Shown here: positions 1 to 9,929 of the stretch, one piece after another
Layout: every line of letters starts with the position of its first letter
Numbering within the stretch: the stretch's first letter is position 1
DNA from: Phytophthora sp. 'mugwort'
Taxonomy: Eukaryota; Oomycota; Peronosporomycetes; Peronosporales; Peronosporaceae
Direction of reading: 5' to 3'
NCBI GenBank assembly: GCA_033558025.1
Contig: JAUCEF010000006.1
Location: 992,001 to 1,056,000, forward strand
Length of the DNA stretch: 64,000 nt
Made by a program: the position numbers and the translations under genes
Notes under the pieces: model-generated
What the model was told of the DNA's origin: nothing
Database searches by the model: none
Seen by the model: only the letters and a program-made list of their open reading frames with translations

Positions 1-12
1 AAGGTGCACTGC

Positions 13-1779
13 ATGTCGTGGCGCAAGACCGAGATGAACCATGTAGAGGTAGAAGAATTAGCCAAGAAGGTGGAGGCGGCCGGGAGGTTTAGCGATCGAG
101 CCGAGGCACAGAGCTCCACTTTGGCGGCTGCGGAGGCGGAAGACTTGCCACCAACTCTATTCCCTTGGAAGATGCAGCTCGGCAAGTGGGGGCACAATCA
201 GCACTGGTTCCTTCGTGACGTGACGCCCCCTCATGACAGTGACAGCATCGGTAGTAGTCACCCTGGTCCCTTGACGGCACATTTGATGGCAGGCTTTTCG
301 CCTCTTGAGGTGCAGATCGAGGTGAATGCCATCATGGCAGTGGACACGGTCGGACAAACGTTCACGGCCGACGTGACGTGGGAAGTCACGATGCCGGCTA
401 TCACCACGATCCGTGAGGACTCGGTACTGCGTGAACTGATGGATATCCTCGAGTTCGACGAAAACCAGTTCGAGTTCACGAATGTCAACTTAATGCAAGA
501 GGAGCGCGACATGACCTCGAGTCTGTCGCCAGCTGGCCCTGCGCATTTCACTGACTCGACCAGTCTGGCGTTGCCGCTCAAGTCTACATCGGAGTATCTA
601 AATCATTTACAGTTCAGCCGACGCGTCGTGGCCGTGTTCAGCGAGGAGATGACGCTGCGCAGCTTCCCCGTGGACCAGCAGAAACTCACGTTCGCATTTT
701 CGACGGGCACTGGCGTGCGGAAGTCTCTGCGTCTCATACCGGGAGCGGTGGATGCGGGTACATTTGCCATTGCTAACTACAAGCTGGGCAACGTGTTCGA
801 TGTGGTGCACCACGATAAGGTTTTCGTCGGTGAGATTGACATTGAAGGCGACAAGAAAGGAATCCGCTTTGAGATGATGCTAGAGCGTCGACCCGGCTAC
901 TACGTGACGAATGTGGCGATTCCGGCCGGTATCATCACGTATTTGTGCTTCATCTCGTACGCGCCGCTGTCGAACGGGTCGCTCATGGACACTGGTGACC
1001 GCGTTCAGATCGTACTGACACTGTTGCTGACGGCCGTGACGTTCAAGAACATGGTAGCATCGCTGACACCGCAGATCTCATACTTCACGACGCTGGACCA
1101 GTACGTGTTTTTCTGCTTCATCGTCTCATGTTTGGTGGCAATTGAGAACGCGCTCTTCCCGCTTTTCGTGGACCTATTCCCTAGACGGGAAAGCTGGCAG
1201 GAGAACAGCCTCTTGGGCTTTTCGTGCGGGTTCTTCACGCTCGTAAATATCGTGTGGGCCGTGTACGTTACCGTGTTCGTTAAAATGCGTAGACGTGCAT
1301 CTGGAGCTCTTATTAAAGTGCACGAGGCCATCCGGGTGATTTCTGCAGTAATCCCGCCCGAGCACCGCGAAGCCGTTTTGCACCAGTATTTGGAGCGTTT
1401 CGAATTCTACAAGTGGGAAATCCCCAAAATCAGCTGCAGCGAGTTTGGATATCTGTACGTTCAACTCCCTGACGACGAGACACCTCATACCGACCTTGTT
1501 GACGCGAGGGTGGCATTCCACACAGCCAGTCGCCACAAGGCCGAACGGGAGTTTGATTCGTTCAAGGAGATTTTCCAAAAGCTGAACCCAACTAGATCAC
1601 TTTTGTATTCTTTGGATCCAGACAGTGAGAAACCACTACAAGCGGCGAAACCTAACGAAGCTTTCCTGGCTGGTGGTGGTGGCGGCCGCGGCCGAAGATG
1701 TTCTCTTACGGAACCCAGCAGTCCTGCGGCTGGTCGAGCTAGGATGCACACTCAAATCAAATATCAACGCATGGTTTAG
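13..1779 (+). CDS. Pentameric ligand-gated ion channel homologue (Cys-loop superfamily, lacking the Cys-loop cysteines)
   Basis: Predicted plasma- or endomembrane channel of the neurotransmitter-gated superfamily. The extracellular beta domain (roughly residues 90-290) contains the signature FPVDQQ near residue 217; the two cysteines that define the animal Cys-loop are not there, as in prokaryotic members. Pore architecture follows: RRPGYY then M1 (about 292-315), M2 with DRVQIVLTLLLTAVTF (about 328-344), M3 after SYFTTLDQYVFF (about 359-380), and M4 (about 403-425). A cytosolic-looking tail of about 160 residues with a Gly/Arg/Ser-rich end follows M4, which is unusual because most family members stop soon after M4. 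No classical signal peptide is visible. The reading frame is open to the left window edge, so ATG at 13 is the first in-window start and the gene may begin upstream. Ligand and ion selectivity cannot be read from the sequence. Confidence 0.8.
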   Translation: MSWRKTEMNHVEVEELAKKVEAAGRFSDRAEAQSSTLAAAEAEDLPPTLFPWKMQLGKWGHNQHWFLRDVTPPHDSDSIGSSHPGPLTAHLMAGFSPLEVQIEVNAIMAVDTVGQTFTADVTWEVTMPAITTIREDSVLRELMDILEFDENQFEFTNVNLMQEERDMTSSLSPAGPAHFTDSTSLALPLKSTSEYLNHLQFSRRVVAVFSEEMTLRSFPVDQQKLTFAFSTGTGVRKSLRLIPGAVDAGTFAIANYKLGNVFDVVHHDKVFVGEIDIEGDKKGIRFEMMLERRPGYYVTNVAIPAGIITYLCFISYAPLSNGSLMDTGDRVQIVLTLLLTAVTFKNMVASLTPQISYFTTLDQYVFFCFIVSCLVAIENALFPLFVDLFPRRESWQENSLLGFSCGFFTLVNIVWAVYVTVFVKMRRRASGALIKVHEAIRVISAVIPPEHREAVLHQYLERFEFYKWEIPKISCSEFGYLYVQLPDDETPHTDLVDARVAFHTASRHKAEREFDSFKEIFQKLNPTRSLLYSLDPDSEKPLQAAKPNEAFLAGGGGGRGRRCSLTEPSSPAAGRARMHTQIKYQRMV

Positions 1780-4261
1780 ACTGAGGCATTTCGAGTACGA
1801 AGCCAAAGAAGCGTTGCTAACAACAGTTTAGTATCTCATTGTGACCAGTTGGAGCGTCTAACTGCTCAGCACACTTCAACGTGCATTGAGCTTCATCGTA
1901 CCTTCTGTTCTGATGAAGATTAATGCACCGTTGAAGTCTTTGGAAAGATCTTTCCCCGTCCAGGACATGATGATACTGCGCGGCTTGGTTGCTGGAGCAG
2001 AATTCAAGCGTAGCAAGAATCCAGCACTGTGGCTAATGACACGTCATTTTCTGCCTTATCCTAAGCACGGAAAGCTATAGGGTTCGGGTCGCCCTCGTAA
2101 TGTGGAGGCCACTTAGCTCCGCCTAAATGTCACAATCTCTTCAAAGCACCCTCCTCCAATTTATAAGACTCTTCGAAAGCTAGCATCGTTGTGCCTTAGG
2201 TCATAGTTCCGCAAATAGAATCCGTTCTTACCCCGTGTAAATCTACCGTCTACTTCAAGTAATACATGTAGGACGCAGACTGCATCAGCTATTACAGTAT
2301 ACCTACAGTATTAATTCTTATTATTCTCAAATGAAACACCCCTAAACTAAATTTCAAACGTTGAAGTCGAATTGAGTATTACATGTACTAGCCATACGCC
2401 ACCGCTACCCGTAACGCGGCGGTAGTGAAAGTTTGGTCGGTTCGCTCGCTCAAGAGCCAGCTCCATTACTAAGAAAGTTACCTACGCTACGCTCCCGTAG
2501 AAACGCCCCCGCTCCGTTGGCAGGAGGTCGCTCCGATACTCTCCGTGTTAGGTTAGATATTGAGCTACCTACGCCTTCGGATTCGGTGGGATGCGCGGGC
2601 CCTCCGGGCCGCTAGACACGAAAAGGATAATAATACACATTGTAGCTGTCGAAACTATTGTTATTGCTGAGGAATTTGGTCTCAACAGCTTGGACATGTA
2701 CAAACTTGAGACGTCATAAACGTGCATAGGCGAACGGCTCGCTACCAAATATCTCACTGTAAGGCATGGCGGAGCCGCAAGTGTGTTAATGAGTCTAAGA
2801 CGCACGGGGTGAACTAGGCCAGTCATTTTTACCTTTTTGAAAAGTGGCAAAACTGAAGGTGCGCTTTATAACGGGGCTTTGGGGATACATAAATATATCT
2901 CTTATTGTATCTGCTCTTCTGCTTAGCGGAGATTTCCATTTTGTGCTAAATGGATGAAATTCACAGCACATGTACTACATGTGCCGTTGCTTGGTTGACA
3001 TACTGGCCACCTTCCCCAATATACCGTCGGGGCTCTCATCCTGCAGGAGCGTGCTTAAACATGTGTTTGCAATGTGGCATTGCAAAATTGTGAAGTAATG
3101 CCATCCGCGCACCCGATAAACATGTGTACCAACTTCGATAATGGTGGAAATGATGTTATGTATTATCCCCTCGCTAATCATAGCATCAGTGACCAACTAT
3201 TAATTCTTCATCTTAAAGGGTATTCAATGTATACAGACAGCCGATAGTACCACCTATTTGATACTCGTAGTCATGTCCTCGAAGCCCTTCGACAATTCAC
3301 CGCAGATACAGTTTAGCCATGCTCCCACGCGTCCATACCTTAACCCCGAAGGCAGTGACAGAGCTTCTTAATCCACCACAGATGAACACGAAATACGAGC
3401 CCACTGACGAAAACTTCTGCGGTGTCAAGGCGCTGACGATGACGAGCCAATGGATACGACGGAGGGCGTGCTGATGTCGAGCTTCAGACTGAAGATATAA
3501 AGGATCGCCTGAAGTGGGTCGCCAAGCTTCCAATCCGCGCTACTGCAACGAGAAAGTCGAACAGGTCTGTGATGGGATTACTGTAGTGAGATGCATCAAG
3601 ACCTACGAGAGGAACTAGGCAGGACGCAAGGGCATATGCAGCAGACATTCTCGCTAGACATCCTGCACAAGAGTGACTTCTCGTATAGCTAGGCACGTTA
3701 AGACTGGATTTCTTGGCGATTTGTATTCCATATTACGTTCAACTACTGTATACTTCTGCTCATCGGGAATCTTTCATTCCTGTTGAGTGTATTCCACGAC
3801 TGGGGGTTCACGTTGAGGGGACCATCTGTGTATATATACGAGTCAATATATCAGAAGAAGTAATAAATACGTGTTTTTATAGCGACATCCAGGATCTCGA
3901 GATCATCGACTATCGAGTTCGACCAGAGCACTCGCTGCTGTAACATGGATAAAACCTTATCCGTCTGGATATCCACCCAGTAGTTTCGTGCTGTAGACCC
4001 GTATGTTGGCGGGTGGAAATCAACCACCATACAACTGCAACTGTACATACCGGACTTGGCTGGTAGCGAAGAGTTGACGCCCCATCCTTGTTGTTCTCGT
4101 CGACGGATGGTGTTTGTCGTTCCTTCGTCGTTGCCAAGGTACAGATGGGGTGGGGTCTCTGTCGCTCTGATCAGCCAACATTACACTTTTCTTAATATCG
4201 CAAAACTATTCCATTCTTAATCTCGCCCCAATAGCCTCAAGGCGCGTGACATTTCCACGCG
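1780..4261. other. Intergenic region without a recognisable gene
   Basis: About 2.5 kb in which only short open frames occur on either strand, none with motifs I recognise. Base composition shifts along it, with a GC-richer stretch near 2400-2620 and AT-rich stretches around it. It presumably holds the 3' region of the channel gene and the promoter of the secreted-protein gene, but I see no convincing core-promoter element to report. Confidence 0.4.
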
Positions 4262-6061
4262 ATGGCTATAAAATGTCGACATTCTTCGGTTCGGCTAATA
4301 GCACTGCTGGTTGTTGCATCCATCGCTATCGCGACGGCTTCAACCGAGACTGATGCCAACGCCCCCAACTGGGTGAGCCCTGTCAACGCGGCCGAGTCCG
4401 CCTGCTACCGCAAGACATACCTGTCTTCGAAGACCTGCGTTACAGGCTACGAGTCCGATGACGTAGCTACCTGTTGGGCGCAATGTCCGTTAAATTATCC
4501 TGTCGAGTGCGGTATGGAGTGCATCCCACAGAGCTCAGACTGCACTTTGGAAGTGCTTACCAAGGTTAAATCGGTGGCTACGGTGGCGCTCAGTGCTGCA
4601 ACGTCAGGTGTATTTGGCGAGTTGCTCAAGGCGAGTCAAGTCATCCAACTCGGTGTCAAGTGTGGGCTGAAACTCTTCACCGCGACGCGCTCCCTCGTGA
4701 GCTATATAGACGAACTGCAGGCCAATGAAACCCAGAGCCAACAGTTGCTGAGCCTGGTGAACCAGTCGGATCTTGTTGTTAATGAAGTGCCTACAGCTGT
4801 CTGTACGTGCCTAGGCATTCCTGTCAATACCGACAACCTGGAATTGAGAGCTCAAATAACTAAAACTGTCACGCAAATTGTGACAACGGCGGTGGAGGAT
4901 GGCACGTCGTTGCTGAACCCCAGCAATTTCTTGGCGTTTATTAAAGACCTTGGTGTCGACGACTCTGTCAAAGACCTCGACAAGGATAGTCTCACTCAAC
5001 TTCAAGATATTATGACGTCTGGTGCTTCGTGCGGCACAAAGCTACTAACGATTATCCACAAGGTGACACAGTTCGTGGCCGACATCAAGAGCGGGGACCC
5101 CACCGCCGCCGTTAGCAGCATCCGCCAGGCACTCAGCGTGTCAGAGCTTTTCGTGACGGACATCCCTGCTGTAACCAACAACTGCATTCGAAACCTTACG
5201 GACGACGCCTTCAGTACTCGCGATAGTCTGCGAACAGTTATGAGCACCATCATCGACGGTCTCATCGATGGCGCAATGGACGACGAGGGCAAATCAATCT
5301 CAACGTCAGATTACCTTGCTAAGGTGGCTGATATGGGACTGGACGTCATCGCCATGTTCGACTCAACTGGTATTGCTGCCATGATGTCCACATTCATCCA
5401 GCCCATTTGCGGACCCACGACGTTCCTGGGCGAGATTGACAACGGTTCCTTGGATGATGCACTGGCGCTCACGACGAAAGATTATGTCTTCAATGGGAGT
5501 TACGGTACATGGAGCAAGTCTGGAGATGGTTCTGTGACCATCATCTTTGAGAGTTCGGACACGAAAGATGTGACGGTCCAGATCCATTCTGGTGGCGATA
5601 CGGTAGCGAAAGTGAAGGTGGGAAGTGGCAAGAGTGTGTACTGGAACTCGACAGTGAAGGAGCTTCAGGACAAGACGTTGTACTTGGATCGTTGGCGCGT
5701 GGGTCTTCTCGGTGTCCCAAGTTCTGCTGGCGGATCGCTGTTAATGTGGGTACCGCACGCGTCAGAAGGAGGAAAGATTGAGCTGCACGCAAAGATTCAT
5801 GGTAACGACGGCGACGCTAGCAACTCGAGCGGGGGTAGCGAAGAAAGCATTGATCAGAATGAAGAGAGCCAAGGGACCAATGAGGACGATAGTGCGACTC
5901 CAGCCCCGACGATTCCCAAGGGTGACGACAAGACGGATCAGTCTCAAATGTCTAGTAGTGGCAGCGAGGAAAACATGGGTATTAGTACTCCTGCACCGAC
6001 GACCTTGGATAATGAGGTGCCGACACAGCATAGCAGTAAGGATCTTTACTGCCAAGGCTAG
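4262..6061 (+). CDS. Large Cys-rich secreted protein of unknown function
   Basis: A 599-residue, single-exon protein predicted to enter the secretory pathway: a basic N-terminus followed by the hydrophobic stretch LIALLVVASIAIATA gives a signal peptide with likely cleavage near residue 27. The mature part begins with a cysteine-rich segment (residues about 46-100) containing CWAQCPLNYPVECGMEC, then a long amphipathic helical region with regularly spaced cysteines, then a beta-rich part (about 385-515), and ends in an acidic Ser/Thr/Pro-rich tail with two TPAPT motifs that look like O-glycosylated linker. I recall similar multi-copy secreted proteins in Phytophthora genomes but no assigned function. 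There is no RxLR-EER motif after the signal peptide, so it is not a classical RxLR effector. The ATG at 4262 is the one that places the signal peptide at the N-terminus. Confidence 0.8.
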   Translation: MAIKCRHSSVRLIALLVVASIAIATASTETDANAPNWVSPVNAAESACYRKTYLSSKTCVTGYESDDVATCWAQCPLNYPVECGMECIPQSSDCTLEVLTKVKSVATVALSAATSGVFGELLKASQVIQLGVKCGLKLFTATRSLVSYIDELQANETQSQQLLSLVNQSDLVVNEVPTAVCTCLGIPVNTDNLELRAQITKTVTQIVTTAVEDGTSLLNPSNFLAFIKDLGVDDSVKDLDKDSLTQLQDIMTSGASCGTKLLTIIHKVTQFVADIKSGDPTAAVSSIRQALSVSELFVTDIPAVTNNCIRNLTDDAFSTRDSLRTVMSTIIDGLIDGAMDDEGKSISTSDYLAKVADMGLDVIAMFDSTGIAAMMSTFIQPICGPTTFLGEIDNGSLDDALALTTKDYVFNGSYGTWSKSGDGSVTIIFESSDTKDVTVQIHSGGDTVAKVKVGSGKSVYWNSTVKELQDKTLYLDRWRVGLLGVPSSAGGSLLMWVPHASEGGKIELHAKIHGNDGDASNSSGGSEESIDQNEESQGTNEDDSATPAPTIPKGDDKTDQSQMSSSGSEENMGISTPAPTTLDNEVPTQHSSKDLYCQG

Positions 6062-6325
6062 TGGCGCAGACTGAATGCAGAGCTCTTAACTATCAATTAG
6101 GAGAATGTCACTTCAACTTGAGTTTGCATCTCATATTTTATCAGTCTTATGTATCATCCTATTATATCACATACATCTCTCTTATATGATCCTTACACAG
6201 TGCCAGGATAGTATTAAACTACCTCTGTAAACATGTTACGTGGGATAAAACTAATATTGTTTAATGTGCGTCAGTCACGTCAGACTTGCCGCCATCACAA
6301 TATCCAACCTGCCAAACAAATAGCC

Positions 6326-7072
6326 ATGCCCCAGCTCATCGTGACCCTGCTGCGCGCCAGCAACCTGCCCGTGGCCGACACCTTCGTACAGGGTAGCGCG
6401 AGCGACCCCTTCGTGACCTTCCAGCTGGGCGACGAGTACCTGCGCTCCTCTTGCAAGAGCGAGGCGCTGGACCCCGTGTGGCAGCCGGCCGAGACCTTCG
6501 AGCTGGAGGCGCCGCCCAGTTCGCAGAACACCGAGCGGCAGCTGATGGTGCAGGTGGTGGATAACGACCGCTTCAAGACGGATGACCTGCTGGGGGAGCT
6601 GCGTCTCCCGCTATCCACATTTGAGCGTCGTCCTAACGAGGCCATCGTCGAGACCTACGAGCTCACGGTGCCTGCTACCTTAAAGGCCGCGTCTAAGTCG
6701 CCGGACCAGAAGACGACCATCCAGTTGGACATTTGCTTCGCCCAGGAGACAGATGGACAGAGGACTTTATGTGTCTGGGAGAATGAGGACTACGTGGACG
6801 GCAAGTGGACGCCCTCGCACAACAACGAGCGTCGCCATTGGAGCACCTTTGACCTCCAGACGTCTTCGGACAACTTTGACCACGTGGCCCCGGACGTCCC
6901 CGCAGGTCTCGAAGGATCCGGATGGGCTTATTCCACCAAAAGAGGGGACGACCACGGGTGGATCTACGCCAGCACCTACACGGGTCCATGGTCGTCCTCA
7001 TCTTCCCCTACGTGCTATGCGCGACGTCGGCTGTGGCAGAACAACTGCCGCCCTGCAGTGGCTTGTGAGTAA
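6326..7072 (+). CDS. C2 domain plus dysferlin/peroxin (DysF) domain protein
   Basis: About 248 residues in two modules. Residues 1-125 form a C2 domain: the strand LIVTLLRASNLP, the Ca-binding-loop pattern ASDPFVTFQLG, then LDPVWQ, and VVDNDRFKTDDLLGELRLPL, which keeps several of the acidic residues expected for Ca-dependent phospholipid binding. Residues about 145-235 match the DysF fold: a first WEN...W motif (VWENEDYVDGKW, then RRHWS) and a second G-W...W...RRRLW motif (GWIYASTYTGPW, ARRRLW), the Arg/Trp pairs typical of dysferlin and yeast peroxins. This suggests a membrane-tethering or peripheral membrane protein. The frame is open further upstream to 6233, but the ATG at 6326 starts directly at the C2 fold. 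The stop codon lies inside a strong 5' splice-site match (GTGAGTAAGT at 7065), so a downstream exon is possible. Confidence 0.78.
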   Translation: MPQLIVTLLRASNLPVADTFVQGSASDPFVTFQLGDEYLRSSCKSEALDPVWQPAETFELEAPPSSQNTERQLMVQVVDNDRFKTDDLLGELRLPLSTFERRPNEAIVETYELTVPATLKAASKSPDQKTTIQLDICFAQETDGQRTLCVWENEDYVDGKWTPSHNNERRHWSTFDLQTSSDNFDHVAPDVPAGLEGSGWAYSTKRGDDHGWIYASTYTGPWSSSSSPTCYARRRLWQNNCRPAVACE

Positions 7073-7562
7073 GTCAAGAGGGACGAGACCAAACTCTGCG
7101 TCGATTTCGGAACTGGTTAAAGGGACGAATAGGGTGCTGGGCGGCTACTCTGAGTGTTGGAAAATAATTTCTTGAGTTTCTGCAGCGAGCGGCTTATCAT
7201 CACTTTAATCTCTCGCGACTGCGTGTTGGCTGCGCCGTATGTCTCCCCTCGACGACCGGAACAGAATAAATGTTTCTAGCTACATTTCGTTATTATCGTT
7301 TTCAGTAGTGTGCAGATATTACAAACTACGTAGGCGCAAACAACGATATAAGGTGAGGCGCACATGTTTCTCGGAACTCTTTTTCGACAAACAACCACCA
7401 ACATATACGTAATATATGAATAAATGTGACGATTTTGTCAATCGGCGATGCCTACATGTACAAAGATTCATCCACGCTAGCGACGTTATACAAGAGTGTA
7501 GGGAAAAAGAGGCCTAAGGAAAATTAGTACTGCTGTACGCCTTTGCCGGTCCAAAGCTGCTA
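7073..7562. other. Intergenic, AT-rich, no gene seen
   Basis: About 490 bp between the C2-DysF gene and the first pogo-like element. No open frame with recognisable motifs; it should include the 3' untranslated region of the C2-DysF gene. Confidence 0.4.
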
Positions 7563-9487
7563 CCGAATAACTTCATTTATGGCGAGCTGTTTGTTATGAC
7601 ATATACCCACTCTGAGCCAATCCAGACAGGCGCGGGAAGCTAAGCCGTGCACCCTTTGCTATCGCGTACATATACTTTCCGCCTGTTCCCTTCACTTCTC
7701 GAAGACCATGAATGTCGCCTAAGTCACGCAGACTGCCGAAGGGAAGACCATGCTTTCCTGGTAGCCATGGCCGCCAACTCAACAAAGGCAAAGTCACAGC
7801 CTACACGGCCCGGCACAAGCTGAAAGTGCTGCAGAATTTGGATAAGCACGACGACATTGCGCTAACAATCTCAACATTCTACCCTATGCTGCCTGCGGCT
7901 AAGTACAATAAGCCGCCGAGCTCTTATTCTCTCCTGGCGCCGCAAGCTGGACAAGATCGTGGTTGACTGTGTTGCACCCGGCCGAGGCAGCAAGAAAAAG
8001 GCGCGACTGCACGGTGCAGCCACCGTGTTGCCTCCCCACCTGGAGCAAACCTTGTGTGTTGGGTTAACGATCTACGTGATGAGGATGTTCCTGTCACCCC
8101 TATGATGCTGCGGACCCAGGCGTTGACCGAGGCGGACTCTGCCGGCATCAGCCATTTCAAAGCGTCTTGGTGCTGGCAGCGTCTATTTAAGGCGCGGCAC
8201 TGCTTAGCTTTGCTTGCGAAGACTCGGCAGATGCAAATTCGCCCACCCGAACTTACCGAAATTGCGAAGCAGTTTGCCAAAGAAGTCCAAGAGAAGGCCA
8301 AGTCTCTTGGTGTCACAACGATCTACAATGCAGACCAAACCGGTAAGTGGAAACTCTCGCTGATATTGATTCTATTATCACTAACAGTGCGCGAATGCAT
8401 CTATGAATTCACTAGCTGTCAACTTCGAATATACCCCAAAAAAGCACACAGTAGCCAAGAGAGGTAGTAAGACTGCGTGGGTAAAATGTGCAGGAAAATC
8501 AAAGAGCGGGCTACGGTGATGCTACTGGGTAATTCAGACGGGTTAAAGCTTCCTCCGTTCGTCATCTTCAAGGTGCAGTCTTCCAAAGCGCCAAGAGCAA
8601 AACAATCGCCTCCGCCATGGCTTTGGCATTCAAAATTTGGAAGTCTATTTCCAAAGTTCAAACGGAGGGCGGCATGCAAGTCTACGGAAATGGAAAGGTA
8701 AATCAAGTCGACGAAAATGAAGTTGATATTGAAGATAACTAACGTATTGTGGTACTGTTGCAATGTAGGCTGATGGAACGGGGAATTGACTGTGGAATTT
8801 CTGCGTTTTCATTTCGGCAATTGCTGTGAGCATGATAAATCTGTGCTGCTATTACTAGACGACTTCTCAGGCCACTGGACTGACGAAGTCGTCGAGTATG
8901 CAAAAGCTAATAAGGCGACCTTAATGAAGATACCACCGATCGCAACTCCGTGTCACAGCCAGCAGACGCCATGTGGAACGGCCCCGTCAAAAACAGGTTT
9001 CGGAATGCATGGATTGAAGGCTTGCGTTCCCAATTGGCAGCCCGAGTGCCTGGACAGCCTTTTAAGCTGCAGCCGCGAGCCGAGCTTCATCGTGTGGCTG
9101 TATTGACTCCGCCTGGGATAATGTGCTGCCGTCAACGATTCGTGCAGGCTTCTTGCACTGCGGCATAGTCGAACGCGATGAACCTGGTGACTTCCCGGAA
9201 GAAAGCATGACATTGGTGCATGCGGACGAAGCCATTTGCGACGCTATGCTCCACTCGAATATGATCGATCATACCCAAGCTGAGTTTTTTTTTCGGCCTT
9301 GAAGAGGACTTTGACGAGCTCTTTCGCTTCATGGCAGTAATAGATCAATAAAGTTCGCTTTGCACTTGTTCTCATATTAACACGATGCCTTTGCAGACAT
9401 GAGCCTGCATATTCCGGTAGCCGGGGCATACCAAAAACTGGTCTCCACACTGCAGATCAGGTGTGTGCCATAACTAAGGTTATCCGG
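7563..9487 (+). mobile_element. pogo-like DNA transposon copy 1, with degenerate terminal inverted repeats
   Basis: The transposase relic at 7712-9351 is enclosed by two imperfect inverted repeats, 7563-7583 and 9467-9487. They agree at 17 of 21 positions by eye and begin CCGAATAAC on the left and, read from the right end inward, CCGGATAAC. A TA dinucleotide precedes the left repeat as expected for Tc1/mariner/pogo insertion, but the right flank reads CA, so one target copy has mutated or the boundary is slightly off. The ends start with CCG like the well-preserved element at 45443-47268. Confidence 0.5.
7712..9351 (+). pseudogene. pogo-like (CENP-B/DDE_1) transposase relic with two spliceosomal introns
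   Basis: The encoded protein would be a DDE transposase of the pogo type. A helix-turn-helix part around 7780-8250 is followed by the first catalytic block YNADQT (ending 8341), the block FEYTPKKHTVAKRG, then VMLLGNSDGLKLPPF, the second catalytic block LLLLDDFSGHW (from about 8849), SQPADAMWN carrying the third acidic residue, and an acidic C-terminus ending at the TAA at 9349-9351. Two introns are readable: 8343-8415 (GTAAGT...AG, 73 bp), which rejoins DQT to AVNFEY in frame, and 8698-8768 (GTAAAT...TAG, 71 bp), which rejoins YGNGK to the WNGEL block. Damage: frameshifts near 7966 and 8510, a stop next to the second splice junction (TGA where a Trp codon is expected), and a frameshift near 8945. 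Confidence 0.72.
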
Positions 9488-9929
9488 CACCGCTGAATGT
9501 CTCCCTCCATACTAAAAATGCAATCACTGGTCCCGACAAAATAGTTCGGCACCGGATTTGATTCGTCAAAAAGGGTCATGAAAGCACAAAAAACGATCAA
9601 CATTACATATGCTATCCAGAAAAGGATGGACATTTAATTGGAATTGCTTACGGATTGGCTAAGAAACAGTTTGTGTTTCTATGGTGCCACTGTCAAAAGC
9701 CGGATTTGTGTGTCGGCCGGATTTCTCCGTCGTTTTCTGTATCCAGAGCAATCCGGTGCGCAAAAAATCAGGCCCTCCGAATAATACGATGAAGTGAAAT
9801 AGTATTGCAATATTTGTAATGAATAATGGATTTTTCGGATAGTACCGTAAAGGTGAATTACTTATGTCCAGTACCGCTAAACGTAATTTTGTACCACATG
9901 CTGCGTTAGTCAAACTCCTATCAAGCAGC
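9488..9929. other. Inter-element sequence, nothing recognised
   Basis: About 440 bp of AT-rich sequence between the pogo-like and hAT relics. It contains scattered short motifs resembling transposon ends (for example GTACCG at several places) but no clear inverted-repeat pair and no gene. Confidence 0.35.

Noticed and set aside
4262..6061. RxLR or Crinkler effector
   Set aside because: No RxLR-EER or LFLAK motif follows the signal peptide, and the length and cysteine content are unlike those families.
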